A stretch of DNA of 41,030 nt from the NCBI GenBank assembly GCA_031181345.1, contig JAPSLC010000047.1, positions 1 to 41,030 on the forward strand, written 5' to 3'. Positions 32,792 through 41,011 of this stretch are shown one piece after another. Every line of letters begins with the position of its first letter. Within the stretch, counting starts at the first letter, position 1. The notes under the pieces were generated by a model. The model was not told the DNA's origin, ran no database searches, and saw only the letters and a list, made by a program, of their open reading frames with translations. Origin of the DNA: Cupriavidus sp. Its GTDB lineage: Bacteria > Pseudomonadota > Gammaproteobacteria > Burkholderiales > Burkholderiaceae. The position numbers were made by a program, and so were the translations under genes.

Positions 32792-33391
32792 ATGAGCGCC
32801 GGGCCCGCCGCCGCGCCGCGGCGCGTGATCGTCGCGATCACCGGTGCCACCGGTGCCGTCTATGGCGTGCGACTGTTGCAGGTACTGCGCGCGGTCGCCG
32901 ATGTCGAGACGCATCTGCTGATCTCGCCGGCGGGCGTGATGAACCTGCAGCACGAGTTGGACATTGGCAAGGCCGAGGCCGAGGCGCTGGCCGACGTGGT
33001 TCACAACGTACGCGATATCGGCGCGACCATCGCCAGCGGTTCGTTCCGCGCGCATGCGATGGTGATCGCGCCGTGCTCGATGCGCACGCTCGCCGCGATC
33101 GCGCATGGCCTGTCCGACAACCTGATCACCCGCGCGGCCGACGTCACGCTGAAGGAGCGCCGCAAGCTGGTGCTGATGGTGCGCGAGACGCCGCTGAATC
33201 TGGCGCACCTGCGCAATATGACGGCCGTCACCGAAATGGGCGGCATCGTCTTTCCGCCGGTACCCGGCTTCTATCAGAAGCCCGATACCATCGCGCAGCT
33301 GGTCGACCATACGATCGGCCGCGTGCTCGACCTGATCGACGTGCCGCAGACGCTGGCGCCGAGCTGGGCCGGCCTGAACGGGCAGATCTGA
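32792..33391 (+). CDS. ubiX: Flavin prenyltransferase UbiX
   Basis: A 199-residue flavoprotein that joins a dimethylallyl group to FMN to make prenylated FMN, the cofactor of the decarboxylase UbiD. The FMN loop is ITGATGAVYGVRLL near 16-29; the active-site region VIAPCSMRTLAAIAHG and the late motif FPPVPGFYQKPDT are intact. The start follows GGAG at 7-base spacing. It ends the hemA-to-ubiX cluster. ubiD is not in this window. Confidence 0.96.
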   Translation: MSAGPAAAPRRVIVAITGATGAVYGVRLLQVLRAVADVETHLLISPAGVMNLQHELDIGKAEAEALADVVHNVRDIGATIASGSFRAHAMVIAPCSMRTLAAIAHGLSDNLITRAADVTLKERRKLVLMVRETPLNLAHLRNMTAVTEMGGIVFPPVPGFYQKPDTIAQLVDHTIGRVLDLIDVPQTLAPSWAGLNGQI

Positions 33392-33499
33392 GCCGGGCGC
33401 CGGGTTGCCGGCTATGCCGCTCGCACCGCGGCGCGCCCGCCACGACAGCCGCCTTCACGGTTCAACGTCACGGTTCAACGTCGCGCTGAACGCCACGCT

Positions 33500-33754
33500 T
33501 TATCGCCAGTGCCCGCGGCCATGGCCGCGACCATGACCGTGGCCGTGCCCATGGCCGTGACCGTCGCCCCGCCCATGCCAGTGGCGACCATAACCGCCGC
33601 GATACGGGTAGCCGTAGTAGTAAGGCTGCGGCGCGACATACACCGGCGCCCCAACTCCGACCGTGACGCCGGCATCGACCGGCGCCGGGTAGACCGCGCA
33701 GCCGGACAAGCCTGCCACCGCCACTGCCCCCAGACCCGCCAACCACGCTTTCAT
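33500..33754 (-). CDS. Small lipoprotein with His/Gly-rich C-terminus
   Basis: An 84-residue precursor. The signal peptide ends in the lipobox LSGC (Cys19). The middle is Pro/Tyr/Val-rich (VYVAPQPYYYGYPYRGGYG) and the last ~30 residues are alternating His, Gly and Arg (HGHGHGHGHGRGHGRGHWR). Such histidine arrays often bind nickel, copper or zinc, but I know of no characterised family match, so metal binding is inference. AGGGG precedes the ATG. Repeated GTTATACGG elements lie just upstream. Confidence 0.8.
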   Translation of the reverse strand: MKAWLAGLGAVAVAGLSGCAVYPAPVDAGVTVGVGAPVYVAPQPYYYGYPYRGGYGRHWHGRGDGHGHGHGHGHGRGHGRGHWR

Positions 33755-33765
33755 TTTTTGCCCCT

Positions 33766-33842
33766 GTTATACGGAATTGATGAGCCCGTTATACGGGGCG
33801 GCACGGTAATACAGGGTCAGTGCCCTGTAACCCACGTTACCG
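33766..33842. promoter_or_regulatory. Repeated GTTATACGG motifs and hairpin upstream of the His-rich lipoprotein gene
   Basis: GTTATACGG occurs at 33766-33774 and again at 33788-33796, 22 bases apart, which is two helical turns. Further on, TACAGGG-tcagtg-CCCTGTA (33810-33829) is a perfect 7-bp hairpin, enclosed by GGTAA and TTACC. These could be operator half-sites for the lipoprotein, and the hairpin may also end the leftward lysine operon. No regulator gene lies next to them. Confidence 0.4.
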
Positions 33843-33904
33843 TTGCCTACAAGCCGGCGGCCAAGGCCGGGCGGCCGGGTCGGACCGTCGCGTATACCCT
33901 GGCC

Positions 33905-35425
33905 TCACAGGTCGAAGCGGATGCCCTGTGCCAGCGGCAGGGCGTCGCCGTAGTTGATCGTATTGGTCGCGCGCCGCATATAGCCCTTCCACGCATCCGA
34001 GCCCGATTCGCGGCCGCCGCCGGTCGCCTTCTCGCCGCCGAAGGCGCCGCCGATCTCCGCGCCGCTGGTGCCGATATTGACGTTGGCGATGCCGCAGTCG
34101 CTGCCGGCCGACGACACGAAGCGCTCGGCCTCGCGCAGCGACTCGGTGAAGATGCACGACGACAGGCCGTGCGCCGCCGCGTTGTTCAGCGCGATGGCTT
34201 CCTCCAGCGAGGTGTACGGCATCAGGTACAGGATCGGCGCGAAGGTCTCGGTCAGCATGGTGTCGTGCTGCGTATCGGTGACCACCAGCGCCGGCCGCCT
34301 ATAGCAGGCATGCGGATAGCGGTCGGCCAGCAGCCGTTCGCCGCCATGCACCGCATTGCCCTGGGCGCGGCAGCTGGCCAGCGCGTTGGCCATGTTGTCG
34401 CCGGCGGCGCGGTCGATCAGTGGGCCGACCAGCGTGCCCGCCTCGAGCGGATCGCCGACCGGCAGGCGCGCGAAGATCTGCGTCAGCTGCTCGCGCACCG
34501 TGTCGAACAGATCGACATGGACGAAGGCGCGGCGCAGCGTGGTGCAGCGCTGTCCGGCAGTGCCGGCCGCGGCGAAGGTCATGGCGCGCAGCGTCAGCGA
34601 AAGGTCGGCCGACGGCGCGACGATCGCGGCGTTGTTGCCGCCCAGTTCGAGGATGGTGCGCTTGAACTGGCCCGCGCAGGCGATGCCGACCTCGCGCCCC
34701 ATCCGCGTCGAACCGGTCGCGCTGACCAGCCGCACATCGGGATGCGCGACCAGCCGTTCGCCCAGTTGCCGGCCGCCGCACAGCACGGCGGCGATGCCCG
34801 CGTGCTCGGGCGCCGCGGCCTCGATCACGCGATCGAGCAGCGCCTGCACCGCCAGCGCGCATTGCGGCGTCTTCTCCGACGGCTTCCACACCACCGCGTT
34901 GCCGCACACCAGCGCCAGCGCGGCGTTCCACGCCCACACCGCGACGGGGAAGTTGAACGCCGAGATCACGCCGCAGACGCCGAACGGATGCCAGGTCTCG
35001 CGCATCGCATGCTGCGGCCGCTCGCTGGCGATCGTCAGCCCATGCAACTGGCGCGACAGGCCGACCGCGAAGTCGCAGATGTCGATCATCTCCTGCACCT
35101 CGCCCAGCCCTTCCTGCAGGATCTTGCCGGTCTCGAGCGAGACCAGTTCACCGAGCGCGCCGCGATGTTCGCGCAGCACCTCGCCGAAGCGCCGCACCAC
35201 CTCGCCGCGCACCGGCGCGGGCACCAGCGCCCAGCCGCTCTGGGCCGCGTGCGCCTGGGCGATGCGGGCGTCCGCCTCGTCGGCACTGCAAGCGGCAATA
35301 TGCCCGAACACCTCGCCGTCGATCGGCGAGCGTGCCGGCAGCGCGCCGGGGCCCCCGGCACCGTCGCGCCAGGGAATGGGCTGGCCGATGGCGCGCCAGC
35401 AGCGCTCGAATGCGTCGGCTTTCAT
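33905..35425 (-). CDS. amaB: ALDH7-type L-aminoadipate-semialdehyde / piperideine-6-carboxylate dehydrogenase
   Basis: A 506-residue NAD-dependent aldehyde dehydrogenase of the ALDH7 (antiquitin) class. Asn158 is in SAFNFPVAVWAWN, Lys181 in VWKPSEKTP, the general base Glu260 in LELGGNNA and the nucleophile Cys294 in GTAGQRCTTLRR. The C-terminal GAFGGEKATGGGRESGSDAWKGY is the ALDH7 pattern. It oxidises 2-aminoadipate semialdehyde to 2-aminoadipate in lysine breakdown. The start follows AGGAGG, and the ATG overlaps the stop of the upstream dehydrogenase (ATGA). The symbol reflects the Pseudomonas lysine-pathway name; function is inferred from class and context. Confidence 0.9.
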   Translation of the reverse strand: MKADAFERCWRAIGQPIPWRDGAGGPGALPARSPIDGEVFGHIAACSADEADARIAQAHAAQSGWALVPAPVRGEVVRRFGEVLREHRGALGELVSLETGKILQEGLGEVQEMIDICDFAVGLSRQLHGLTIASERPQHAMRETWHPFGVCGVISAFNFPVAVWAWNAALALVCGNAVVWKPSEKTPQCALAVQALLDRVIEAAAPEHAGIAAVLCGGRQLGERLVAHPDVRLVSATGSTRMGREVGIACAGQFKRTILELGGNNAAIVAPSADLSLTLRAMTFAAAGTAGQRCTTLRRAFVHVDLFDTVREQLTQIFARLPVGDPLEAGTLVGPLIDRAAGDNMANALASCRAQGNAVHGGERLLADRYPHACYRRPALVVTDTQHDTMLTETFAPILYLMPYTSLEEAIALNNAAAHGLSSCIFTESLREAERFVSSAGSDCGIANVNIGTSGAEIGGAFGGEKATGGGRESGSDAWKGYMRRATNTINYGDALPLAQGIRFDL

Positions 35426-36588
35426 GCGAGTGCCTCCTGTAGCGGATGGCAGGTGTAGTGCCTGCCGAAACGGTTGGCGAGGAAGGCCTCGAGCCGCATG
35501 TCCTCCTGGCGGACGAAGCCCCGTTGCGGCAGTTGGCCGGCGATCACCATGTCGAGCGCGGCGCAGACGCCGGCGGCGGTGGTCAGCTGGATCGCGTTCA
35601 GATGGCCGTGCTCGCCCTCGGCACCGCCGATGCGCGCGGAGAAGGACGCCTGCGTCAGCGGGCCCAGGCGCCCGTCGTCGCCAGCCATCCGCCCCGTGGC
35701 GCTGGCGAACACCACCACCACGTCCTGCTCGGTCAACGGAATCGCGCTGTCGAAGATCTCGCGCAGCCAGTCGCGCCGCTCGCGCAGCCGCAGATCGTCG
35801 AGCAGCAGCTTGATCACCGCGCAATGCCCAGGATAGCGGATCGACTTGTAGTCGACGTGGCGGGCGCGCCCGGCCAGCGTTTCGGGCAGCGTACCGAGCC
35901 CGCCCGACGTATGGAAGGCTTCGTATTCGATGCCGTCCAGCGCAAAGCTCTCCAGCCCCTCGAGCGCCGGCACCTCGACGCGGCGGCCATCGACGATGGC
36001 CTCGCAGGGATTGCAGTATTCGTTGATCAGCCCTTCGGTGCTCCAGGTCAGGTTGTACTTCAGCGCATTGTTCGGATAGCGCGGCAGCGCCCCGACTCGC
36101 ATGCGCAGGTCGAGCAACTGGCCGCCGCCGCGCAGGAAGCGCTGCGCCAGGTCGTGGCCGACCACGCCGATAAAGCCCGGCGCCAATCCGCACTGCGGCA
36201 TCAGTACCGCACGCGCCTCGCTGGCCAGTGCGCGGATCGCCCGCGTGGCCGCGACATCTTCGGTCAGGTCGAAATAGTGCACGCCCAGTTCGGCGGCGAC
36301 GGTCGCGACCGGCACCGCGGCATGGAAAGGCAAGGCGTTGATCACGGCGACCGCGCCGTCCAGCGCCTCGATGCAGGCCTGCCGCTCGGAGGGATCGGCC
36401 AGACGGGTGGATATCCCCGATGGCAGCGCGTCCAGGGCGTCGCGGTAGCGGTCGACCACGGTCACCGCATAGTCGCCGCTGTCCTGCAGCATGCCGGCGA
36501 TGATGCGGCCGATCTTGCCGGCACCGAGCACGGTGACGGGCAGCGCCGTACCGCTACGAGCCGAAGGGAAGGAAAAGTTGTTGTTCAT
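35422..36588 (-). CDS. Saccharopine dehydrogenase-fold protein, probable L-lysine 6-dehydrogenase
   Basis: A 388-residue NAD(P)-dependent enzyme with an N-terminal Rossmann motif VLGAGKIG (20-27) and the saccharopine dehydrogenase-like C-terminal domain. QCGLAPGFIGVVGHDLAQ and TWSTEGLINEY are typical of this fold. The length agrees with L-lysine 6-dehydrogenase (about 385 residues), which converts lysine to piperideine-6-carboxylate, the substrate of the coupled ALDH7 enzyme. Saccharopine cleavage is the alternative, but no lysine-ketoglutarate reductase is present. GGAGG precedes the start. It diverges from an Lrp/AsnC gene. Confidence 0.85.
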   Translation of the reverse strand: MNNNFSFPSARSGTALPVTVLGAGKIGRIIAGMLQDSGDYAVTVVDRYRDALDALPSGISTRLADPSERQACIEALDGAVAVINALPFHAAVPVATVAAELGVHYFDLTEDVAATRAIRALASEARAVLMPQCGLAPGFIGVVGHDLAQRFLRGGGQLLDLRMRVGALPRYPNNALKYNLTWSTEGLINEYCNPCEAIVDGRRVEVPALEGLESFALDGIEYEAFHTSGGLGTLPETLAGRARHVDYKSIRYPGHCAVIKLLLDDLRLRERRDWLREIFDSAIPLTEQDVVVVFASATGRMAGDDGRLGPLTQASFSARIGGAEGEHGHLNAIQLTTAAGVCAALDMVIAGQLPQRGFVRQEDMRLEAFLANRFGRHYTCHPLQEALA

Positions 36589-36692
36589 GACGGTCCTCCG
36601 ACGCGGAAAAGGGGAAGCGCGCAAGTGTCGCGAGGGGATGGGGCGCGACGTCTCGTTCGGCCATCCCTGGCTGAAGTATGGTGTCGAGCGCT

Positions 36693-36761
36693 GTCGGATT
36701 GAACAGACAACATTGACGAAAAACCTCCATAATCGGTCGATCCGACAACCCATATCGTCAA
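36693..36761. promoter_or_regulatory. Divergent promoter region with inverted repeats (Lrp/AsnC target?)
   Basis: The AT-rich gap between the lysine dehydrogenase and Lrp/AsnC genes holds two long-range inverted pairs: GTCGGAT (36693-36699) with ATCCGAC (36740-36746), and TTGACG (36713-36718) with CGTCAA (36756-36761). Multiple spaced dyads suit an Lrp-type octamer. TTGACG could also be a -35, but no well-spaced -10 accompanies it. Confidence 0.35.
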
Positions 36762-36801
36762 AACGACGAGGCTCGAACATCTCACCTGACGAGAAATCCG
36801 C

Positions 36802-37251
36802 ATGACCGACCTCGACCAGACCGACCGCCATCTGCTGTCGCTGCTGCAGGCCAACGCGCGCGACAGCGCCGCCAACCTGGCGCGCAAGCTCGGTATCGCC
36901 CGCACCACCGTGGTCGCCCGCATCGCCCGGCTGGAGCGGCTCGGCGTGATCGCCGGCTATGGCGTGCGCCTGGGCCAGCAGATGGAGGACAACGCGATCC
37001 TGGCCTTCTGCGGGCTGTCGGTGCAGCCCAAGACCGCGCCGGCGGTATTGCGCGCGCTGCAGCGCTTCCCCGAGGTGGTGGAGCTCGATTCGGTCAGCGG
37101 GCCGGTCGACTATATGGCGGTGATCCGCTGCGATACGCACGCGCGCCTGGACAGGCTGCTCGACGAGATCGGCGCGCTCGATGGCGTGAACCACACCAGC
37201 ACGTCGATCGTGCTGGCGCGCAAGATCGATCGGCGGCGGCCGGTGGGGTGA
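36802..37251 (+). CDS. Lrp/AsnC-family transcriptional regulator
   Basis: A 149-residue regulator. The N-terminal HTH (MTDLDQTDRHLLSLLQANARDSAANLARKLG and the following helix) covers about 1-50. The C-terminal RAM ligand domain contains VVELDSVSGPVDYMAVIRCDT. Members sense amino acids. Its divergent position next to two lysine-catabolic genes makes lysine or 2-aminoadipate the likely effector, by context only. The DapB-like gene follows 144 bases downstream on the same strand. Confidence 0.9.
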   Translation: MTDLDQTDRHLLSLLQANARDSAANLARKLGIARTTVVARIARLERLGVIAGYGVRLGQQMEDNAILAFCGLSVQPKTAPAVLRALQRFPEVVELDSVSGPVDYMAVIRCDTHARLDRLLDEIGALDGVNHTSTSIVLARKIDRRRPVG

Positions 37252-37395
37252 CGGGCCGCTTCGCCGCGCGCTCCACGGTCCCTTGCGCGCCCGCCTGCGC
37301 ACATTGCGCAAACGCGGCAAACTGGCGGGCCGTTCGCGCGAATGCAGCAACGCAGGAGCGCAACATCGCCATATCTGAACTGGAGGAATTTGCCG

Positions 37396-38205
37396 ATGAC
37401 CACACCAATCCGTGTCGCCGTGGGCGGCGTGACCGGCTGGGCCGGCGGCGAACTGGCGCGCGGCGTCGCGCATGCCGAGGACATGACGCTGGTGGCGGGG
37501 CTCTCGCGCGGCGCGGCCGGCCAGACGCTGGCCCAGCTGACCGGCCACGCCGGCACGCCGGGCAAGGCGGTCGCCAGCATCGCGGAACTGGCCGGCACGC
37601 CGTACGACGTCTACGTCGAATACACCAAGCCGGACATCGCCAGGCACAACATCCTGCAGGCGCTGGCGCAGGGCGCCCACGTGGTGGTGGGCACCTCGGG
37701 GCTGTCCGACGAGGACTATGCCGAGATCGACGCCGCCGCGCGCGCGGCCGACCGCGGCGTGCTCGCCTGCGGCAATTTCGCCATCACGGTGGTGCTGCTG
37801 CAGAAGTTCGCCGAGATGGCGGCGCGCCATCTGGACCAGTGGGAAATCATCGACTATGCGAAGGCCGGCAAGGTCGATGTGCCGTCAGGCACCGTGCGCG
37901 AGCTGGCCTACCGGCTCGGACAGGTCAAGGCGGCCACGCAGACGGTGCCGCTGGACCAGGTCAAGGGACCGGTTCAGACGCGCGGCGCGACGATGTCCGG
38001 CACGCAGGTGCATGCCGTGCGGCTGCCCGGCTATCAGCTCGGTGTCGAGGTGATCTTCGGCGCCGACGGCCAGCGCCTGCATCTGAAGCACGAGGCCGGC
38101 GACGGCTCGAAGCCCTATGTGTCCGGCGCGCTGCTGGCGATCCGCAAGGTGCATACGCTGCGCGGCGTCGTGCGGGGCTTGGACAAGGTGATGGAGGGGC
38201 TGTAG
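37396..38205 (+). CDS. DapB-fold reductase paralogue with altered active site
   Basis: A 269-residue protein aligned by eye to 4-hydroxy-tetrahydrodipicolinate reductase. The dinucleotide loop GVTGWAG (11-17), YVEYTKPD (73-80), VVGTSGL (97-103), GNFAITVVLL and KVDVPSGT (159-166) follow the DapB order. The canonical block E-A-H-H-R-H-K is D-Y-A-K-A-G-K here (153-159), so both catalytic histidines are lost while the lysine and PSGT remain. It is therefore unlikely to be the housekeeping DapB. Its place beside lysine-degrading genes suggests a role on a related cyclic imine, which is inference. The start follows GGAGG. Confidence 0.75.
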   Translation: MTTPIRVAVGGVTGWAGGELARGVAHAEDMTLVAGLSRGAAGQTLAQLTGHAGTPGKAVASIAELAGTPYDVYVEYTKPDIARHNILQALAQGAHVVVGTSGLSDEDYAEIDAAARAADRGVLACGNFAITVVLLQKFAEMAARHLDQWEIIDYAKAGKVDVPSGTVRELAYRLGQVKAATQTVPLDQVKGPVQTRGATMSGTQVHAVRLPGYQLGVEVIFGADGQRLHLKHEAGDGSKPYVSGALLAIRKVHTLRGVVRGLDKVMEGL

Positions 38206-38229
38206 GCGACAGAATGCGGACCTACACTT

Positions 38230-38315
38230 TCGTCGCCCCCGCAAACGCGGGGGCCCAGCGTCTGCTAGCCGACCGAAGTCGCTGGGTTCCCGCTTGCGCG
38301 GGAACGACGGGATGA
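38230..38315. repeat. Two-hairpin dispersed repeat, copy 3
   Basis: Hairpin one is GCCCCCGC-aaac-GCGGGGGC, hairpin two GTTCCCGC-ttgc-GCGGGAAC, both perfect 8-bp stems, with CCCAGCG and CGCTGGG facing inward. It lies between the converging DapB-like gene and the secreted-protein gene. The base pairs differ from copy 2 but pairing is kept. Confidence 0.85.
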
Positions 38316-38339
38316 CGCTTTCCCGCTACGGGATGGCGC

Positions 38340-39110
38340 TTACCAGCTGCCCGGCTTGCCGTCGCCCTCGCCCTTCTTCGGCTTCTGCACCACGGCCTTG
38401 GGCGCGCTCGGCGCCGAGGCGGCGCCCGGGTTCAGCTGCTCCGTGATGGCCGCATCCTTCTGCGCCATCACCGTGCGGGCCCGCGGCAGCAACAGCTCGA
38501 TGCTGCCGGTGTCGGGGTCGTCGGGAATCGAATAGACCTCGACCGTCAGCGGCGCCTGCATCCAGCCGGCATGGACGCTGTTGACCGTCTTGCCGTCCTT
38601 GTCCAGCAGCGCGACCTGCTCCTCGCGGAACGGCTTGCCATAGCGCGCGGTCAGCGTGCGCAGCGTCGAGGGTTCCGACCGCACGCCGTCGGTCGGCACG
38701 ATCAGGCCCACCAGCGCATTGCGGTCGACCACGGCCAAGGCATGCGGACCGTCCATGAAGGCGGGCCGCTGCTTGCGGGGCACGCCGACCTGGCGCATCG
38801 CGCCATCGCCACGCACTTCCACGCAGAAGGCGGTCACATCGGTGCCGTCGGGCGTGCGCTTGTCCGCGCAGTCGGGCAGGTCCGGCATCGGATTGCCGAT
38901 CTTGAGCGCGCCGAGCATCGGCGCCAGCAGGTCGGCTTCGGGCGATGCCGAAGACCCGGAGGCCGAGGCGGTGGCGGGGGTGGAAGCCGGCTTCGCGGCA
39001 TTCGCCGACTGGGCGGCGGCCGCGCTGGCCGCATGGACTGCAGGCGCCGCGGCCAGCACACCGGCCGCGGTAAAACCGGCCATGGCCAGGCCGGCAAGAT
39101 GGAATCGCAT
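38340..39110 (-). CDS. Secreted or periplasmic protein of unknown function
   Basis: A 256-residue precursor with a clear signal peptide (MRFHLAGLAMAGFTAAGVLAAAPAVHA). A disordered Ala/Ser/Thr linker follows to about residue 58, then a compact domain (about 60-215) with four regularly spaced acidic/aromatic blocks, and a Pro/Lys-rich tail. Two Cys (CADKRTP and AFCVEV) could form a disulfide. I recognise no family. AGGAG at 5 bases supports the start. The ClC gene ends about 100 bases upstream on the same strand. Confidence 0.75.
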   Translation of the reverse strand: MRFHLAGLAMAGFTAAGVLAAAPAVHAASAAAAQSANAAKPASTPATASASGSSASPEADLLAPMLGALKIGNPMPDLPDCADKRTPDGTDVTAFCVEVRGDGAMRQVGVPRKQRPAFMDGPHALAVVDRNALVGLIVPTDGVRSEPSTLRTLTARYGKPFREEQVALLDKDGKTVNSVHAGWMQAPLTVEVYSIPDDPDTGSIELLLPRARTVMAQKDAAITEQLNPGAASAPSAPKAVVQKPKKGEGDGKPGSW

Positions 39111-39207
39111 TCAAACTCCTGGTTTTGGGGTCGGGCGTTGGAGCGACCCGGCCGCCCGATGTTCCGGATGTGACGCTGCCGAGAGCGCCGCGTGGCAAAC
39201 CGCGAGT

Positions 39208-40668
39208 CTAAGGCGTCGCCGGCGCCGCCCTGCGCTCGATCTGCACGGCCTCGCGGCGGAACGCATGGCCGACATGGTGATAGAACGGCCGCGGGCTGAA
39301 CTGGCGCGACACGAACGAGGCCAGCAGCGACGCGGCCAGCAGGAACAGCGTCAGATCCTGCGAACGCGTCATTTCCATCACGATCACGCTGGCCGTGATC
39401 GGTGCCTGGGTCGCCGCCGCCAGGAAGGCGGCCATCGACACCAGCGCCAGCACGCGCGGCTCGCCGATGCCGCCGACCAGATGGGCGACGTTCTCGCCCA
39501 ATCCGGCCCCGATCGCCAGCGCGGGCGTAAAGATGCCGCCCGGCACGCCGGCGAAGTATGACACCACGGTGGCGGCCAGCTTGGCGATGCCGAACCACAG
39601 GCCGGTCACCGGCTCCCCGTTGATCAGCCCGGCCGCCTGCTCGTAGCCGGTGCCGAAGGTGGCGCCATCGGTGGCCCAGCCGATCGCCGCGGCGATCAGC
39701 CCGCAGACAAAGGCCACCCGGATCGGATGCGCCGCCGGCCAGCCGCGCCAGCGCGCCGGCAGCATGCCCGGCACGCCGCGGATCAGCGCCTTGGCGAACA
39801 GGCCGCCGAGCACGCCATTGATCAGCGCGCACAGCAGCACCGGCCCCCAGGCGTCGTCCAGCGCCAGGATCGGCGTCCTGACGTTGAAGTAGGGGTTGTT
39901 GCCGAACAGCGCCAGCGAGACGAAGCCGGCGGTCAGCACGCCCGACAGCACCAGCCGGTCCCAGCGCACCGCGGTGCCGCGGCCCAGCTCCTCGATCGCG
40001 AAGACGACGCCGGCCAGCGGCGTATTGAAGGCGGCCGCCAGCCCGCCGGCGGCCCCGGCGGCGATCAGCGCGTTCGGATGAAAGCCGATGCGGAAACGCA
40101 GCCGCCGATGGCACCACTGGCCCCAGGCCAGCATCGCCGCCGCGCCGACCTGCACCGACGGCCCTTCCCGGCCGATCGAGGCGCCCGCCACCAGCCCGCC
40201 GGCCGTCAGCAGCACCTTCCACAACGCCTGCCGCAGCGACACCAGCACCGACTGCGCCGGCCCGGCCGGCGGCAGCGTGACGGCGGCGATCACCTGCGGG
40301 ATGCCGCTGCCGCGCGCCTGCGGCGCCAGCCGGATGGTCAGCCAGCGCAGCGCGGCCAGCCCGAACGGCAGCATCACGAAGGCGAGCCACGGCGTCGCGC
40401 TGGTCAGGCGGTGGTTCCAGTGCAGCGCGGTCTCGGCGATCCATGCGAACACCAGCGAGAACAGCGCGACGCCGCCGGCGCCGCACATGAAGACGGTGTA
40501 GCGGATGGTGGTGCGGGAGATGCGCCCCACCTGGCGCGACTTGCGCCAGGCAGCCATGCGGGCGCGGCGGCGCAGGCGCTCCGCCTGCGAGGCTGCGGCG
40601 GATGCCGCCTCGTTCGATTCAGGCGGCGGATCCGGACGGCGGGACGATGGGGATTCGGGCTCGGTCAT
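39208..40668 (-). CDS. ClC-family chloride/proton antiporter
   Basis: A 486-residue polytopic protein of the ClC family. The three chloride-site signatures are GSGIPQV, GREGPSVQ (with the gating glutamate) and GGIFTPALAIGAGLG. A second glutamate in FAIEELGR corresponds to the internal proton glutamate of exchangers, so it is more likely a Cl-/H+ antiporter than a channel. No CBS domains follow. A hydrophilic N-terminal tail of about 50 residues with many Arg precedes the first helix. The start at 40668 (MTEPESPSS) is chosen over a longer frame. Acid resistance is a known role of such antiporters. Confidence 0.92.
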   Translation of the reverse strand: MTEPESPSSRRPDPPPESNEAASAAASQAERLRRRARMAAWRKSRQVGRISRTTIRYTVFMCGAGGVALFSLVFAWIAETALHWNHRLTSATPWLAFVMLPFGLAALRWLTIRLAPQARGSGIPQVIAAVTLPPAGPAQSVLVSLRQALWKVLLTAGGLVAGASIGREGPSVQVGAAAMLAWGQWCHRRLRFRIGFHPNALIAAGAAGGLAAAFNTPLAGVVFAIEELGRGTAVRWDRLVLSGVLTAGFVSLALFGNNPYFNVRTPILALDDAWGPVLLCALINGVLGGLFAKALIRGVPGMLPARWRGWPAAHPIRVAFVCGLIAAAIGWATDGATFGTGYEQAAGLINGEPVTGLWFGIAKLAATVVSYFAGVPGGIFTPALAIGAGLGENVAHLVGGIGEPRVLALVSMAAFLAAATQAPITASVIVMEMTRSQDLTLFLLAASLLASFVSRQFSPRPFYHHVGHAFRREAVQIERRAAPATP

Positions 40669-41011
40669 GGACGCAAAACGACAGCGCGCACAACTATACC
40701 CGCTTCGGGAATGGGTCCCGCCAAGACGCGGCAAGGGACGACGGCAGGGATGCGGGCGCCGTTGCCCTCTCCCCGACCCTCTCCCGCGAGCGGGAGAGGG
40801 AGAACCCTGGCAGACAATCGACCGCTGCCGCCTCGCATCCCGTCAATGGCTCCGCTCTCCCGCGCGGAAGAGGGAGTAACTGGCTGCGACGCGCCTGATC
40901 GGCCGTGGGGTCGCTCCCCTCTCCCGCTTGCTGTATGGACCGGAGACATGGGTAACAGGTGTGCCAGGACATGGGTAACACTTTTCCCGCCTAGTCAGCG
41001 GGAGGACGAAG
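40669..41011. other. Region between the ClC gene and the IS transposase start
   Basis: It holds the ClC upstream sequence, a palindromic repeat of the CCCTCTCCCGC type, and the end of an insertion sequence. No additional gene was seen. Confidence 0.6.
40765..40930. repeat. CCCTCTCCCGC palindromic repeat, interrupted by an IS
   Basis: CCCTCTCCCGC-ga-GCGGGAGAGGG at 40777-40800 is a perfect 11-bp palindrome, preceded by another CCCTCTCC. Related arms recur as CTCTCCCGCGCGGAAGAGGGAG (imperfect, from about 40855) and CCCCTCTCCCGCTTG (to 40930). The last arm stops where the IS sequence begins. It looks like a REP-type dispersed repeat. Confidence 0.65.
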
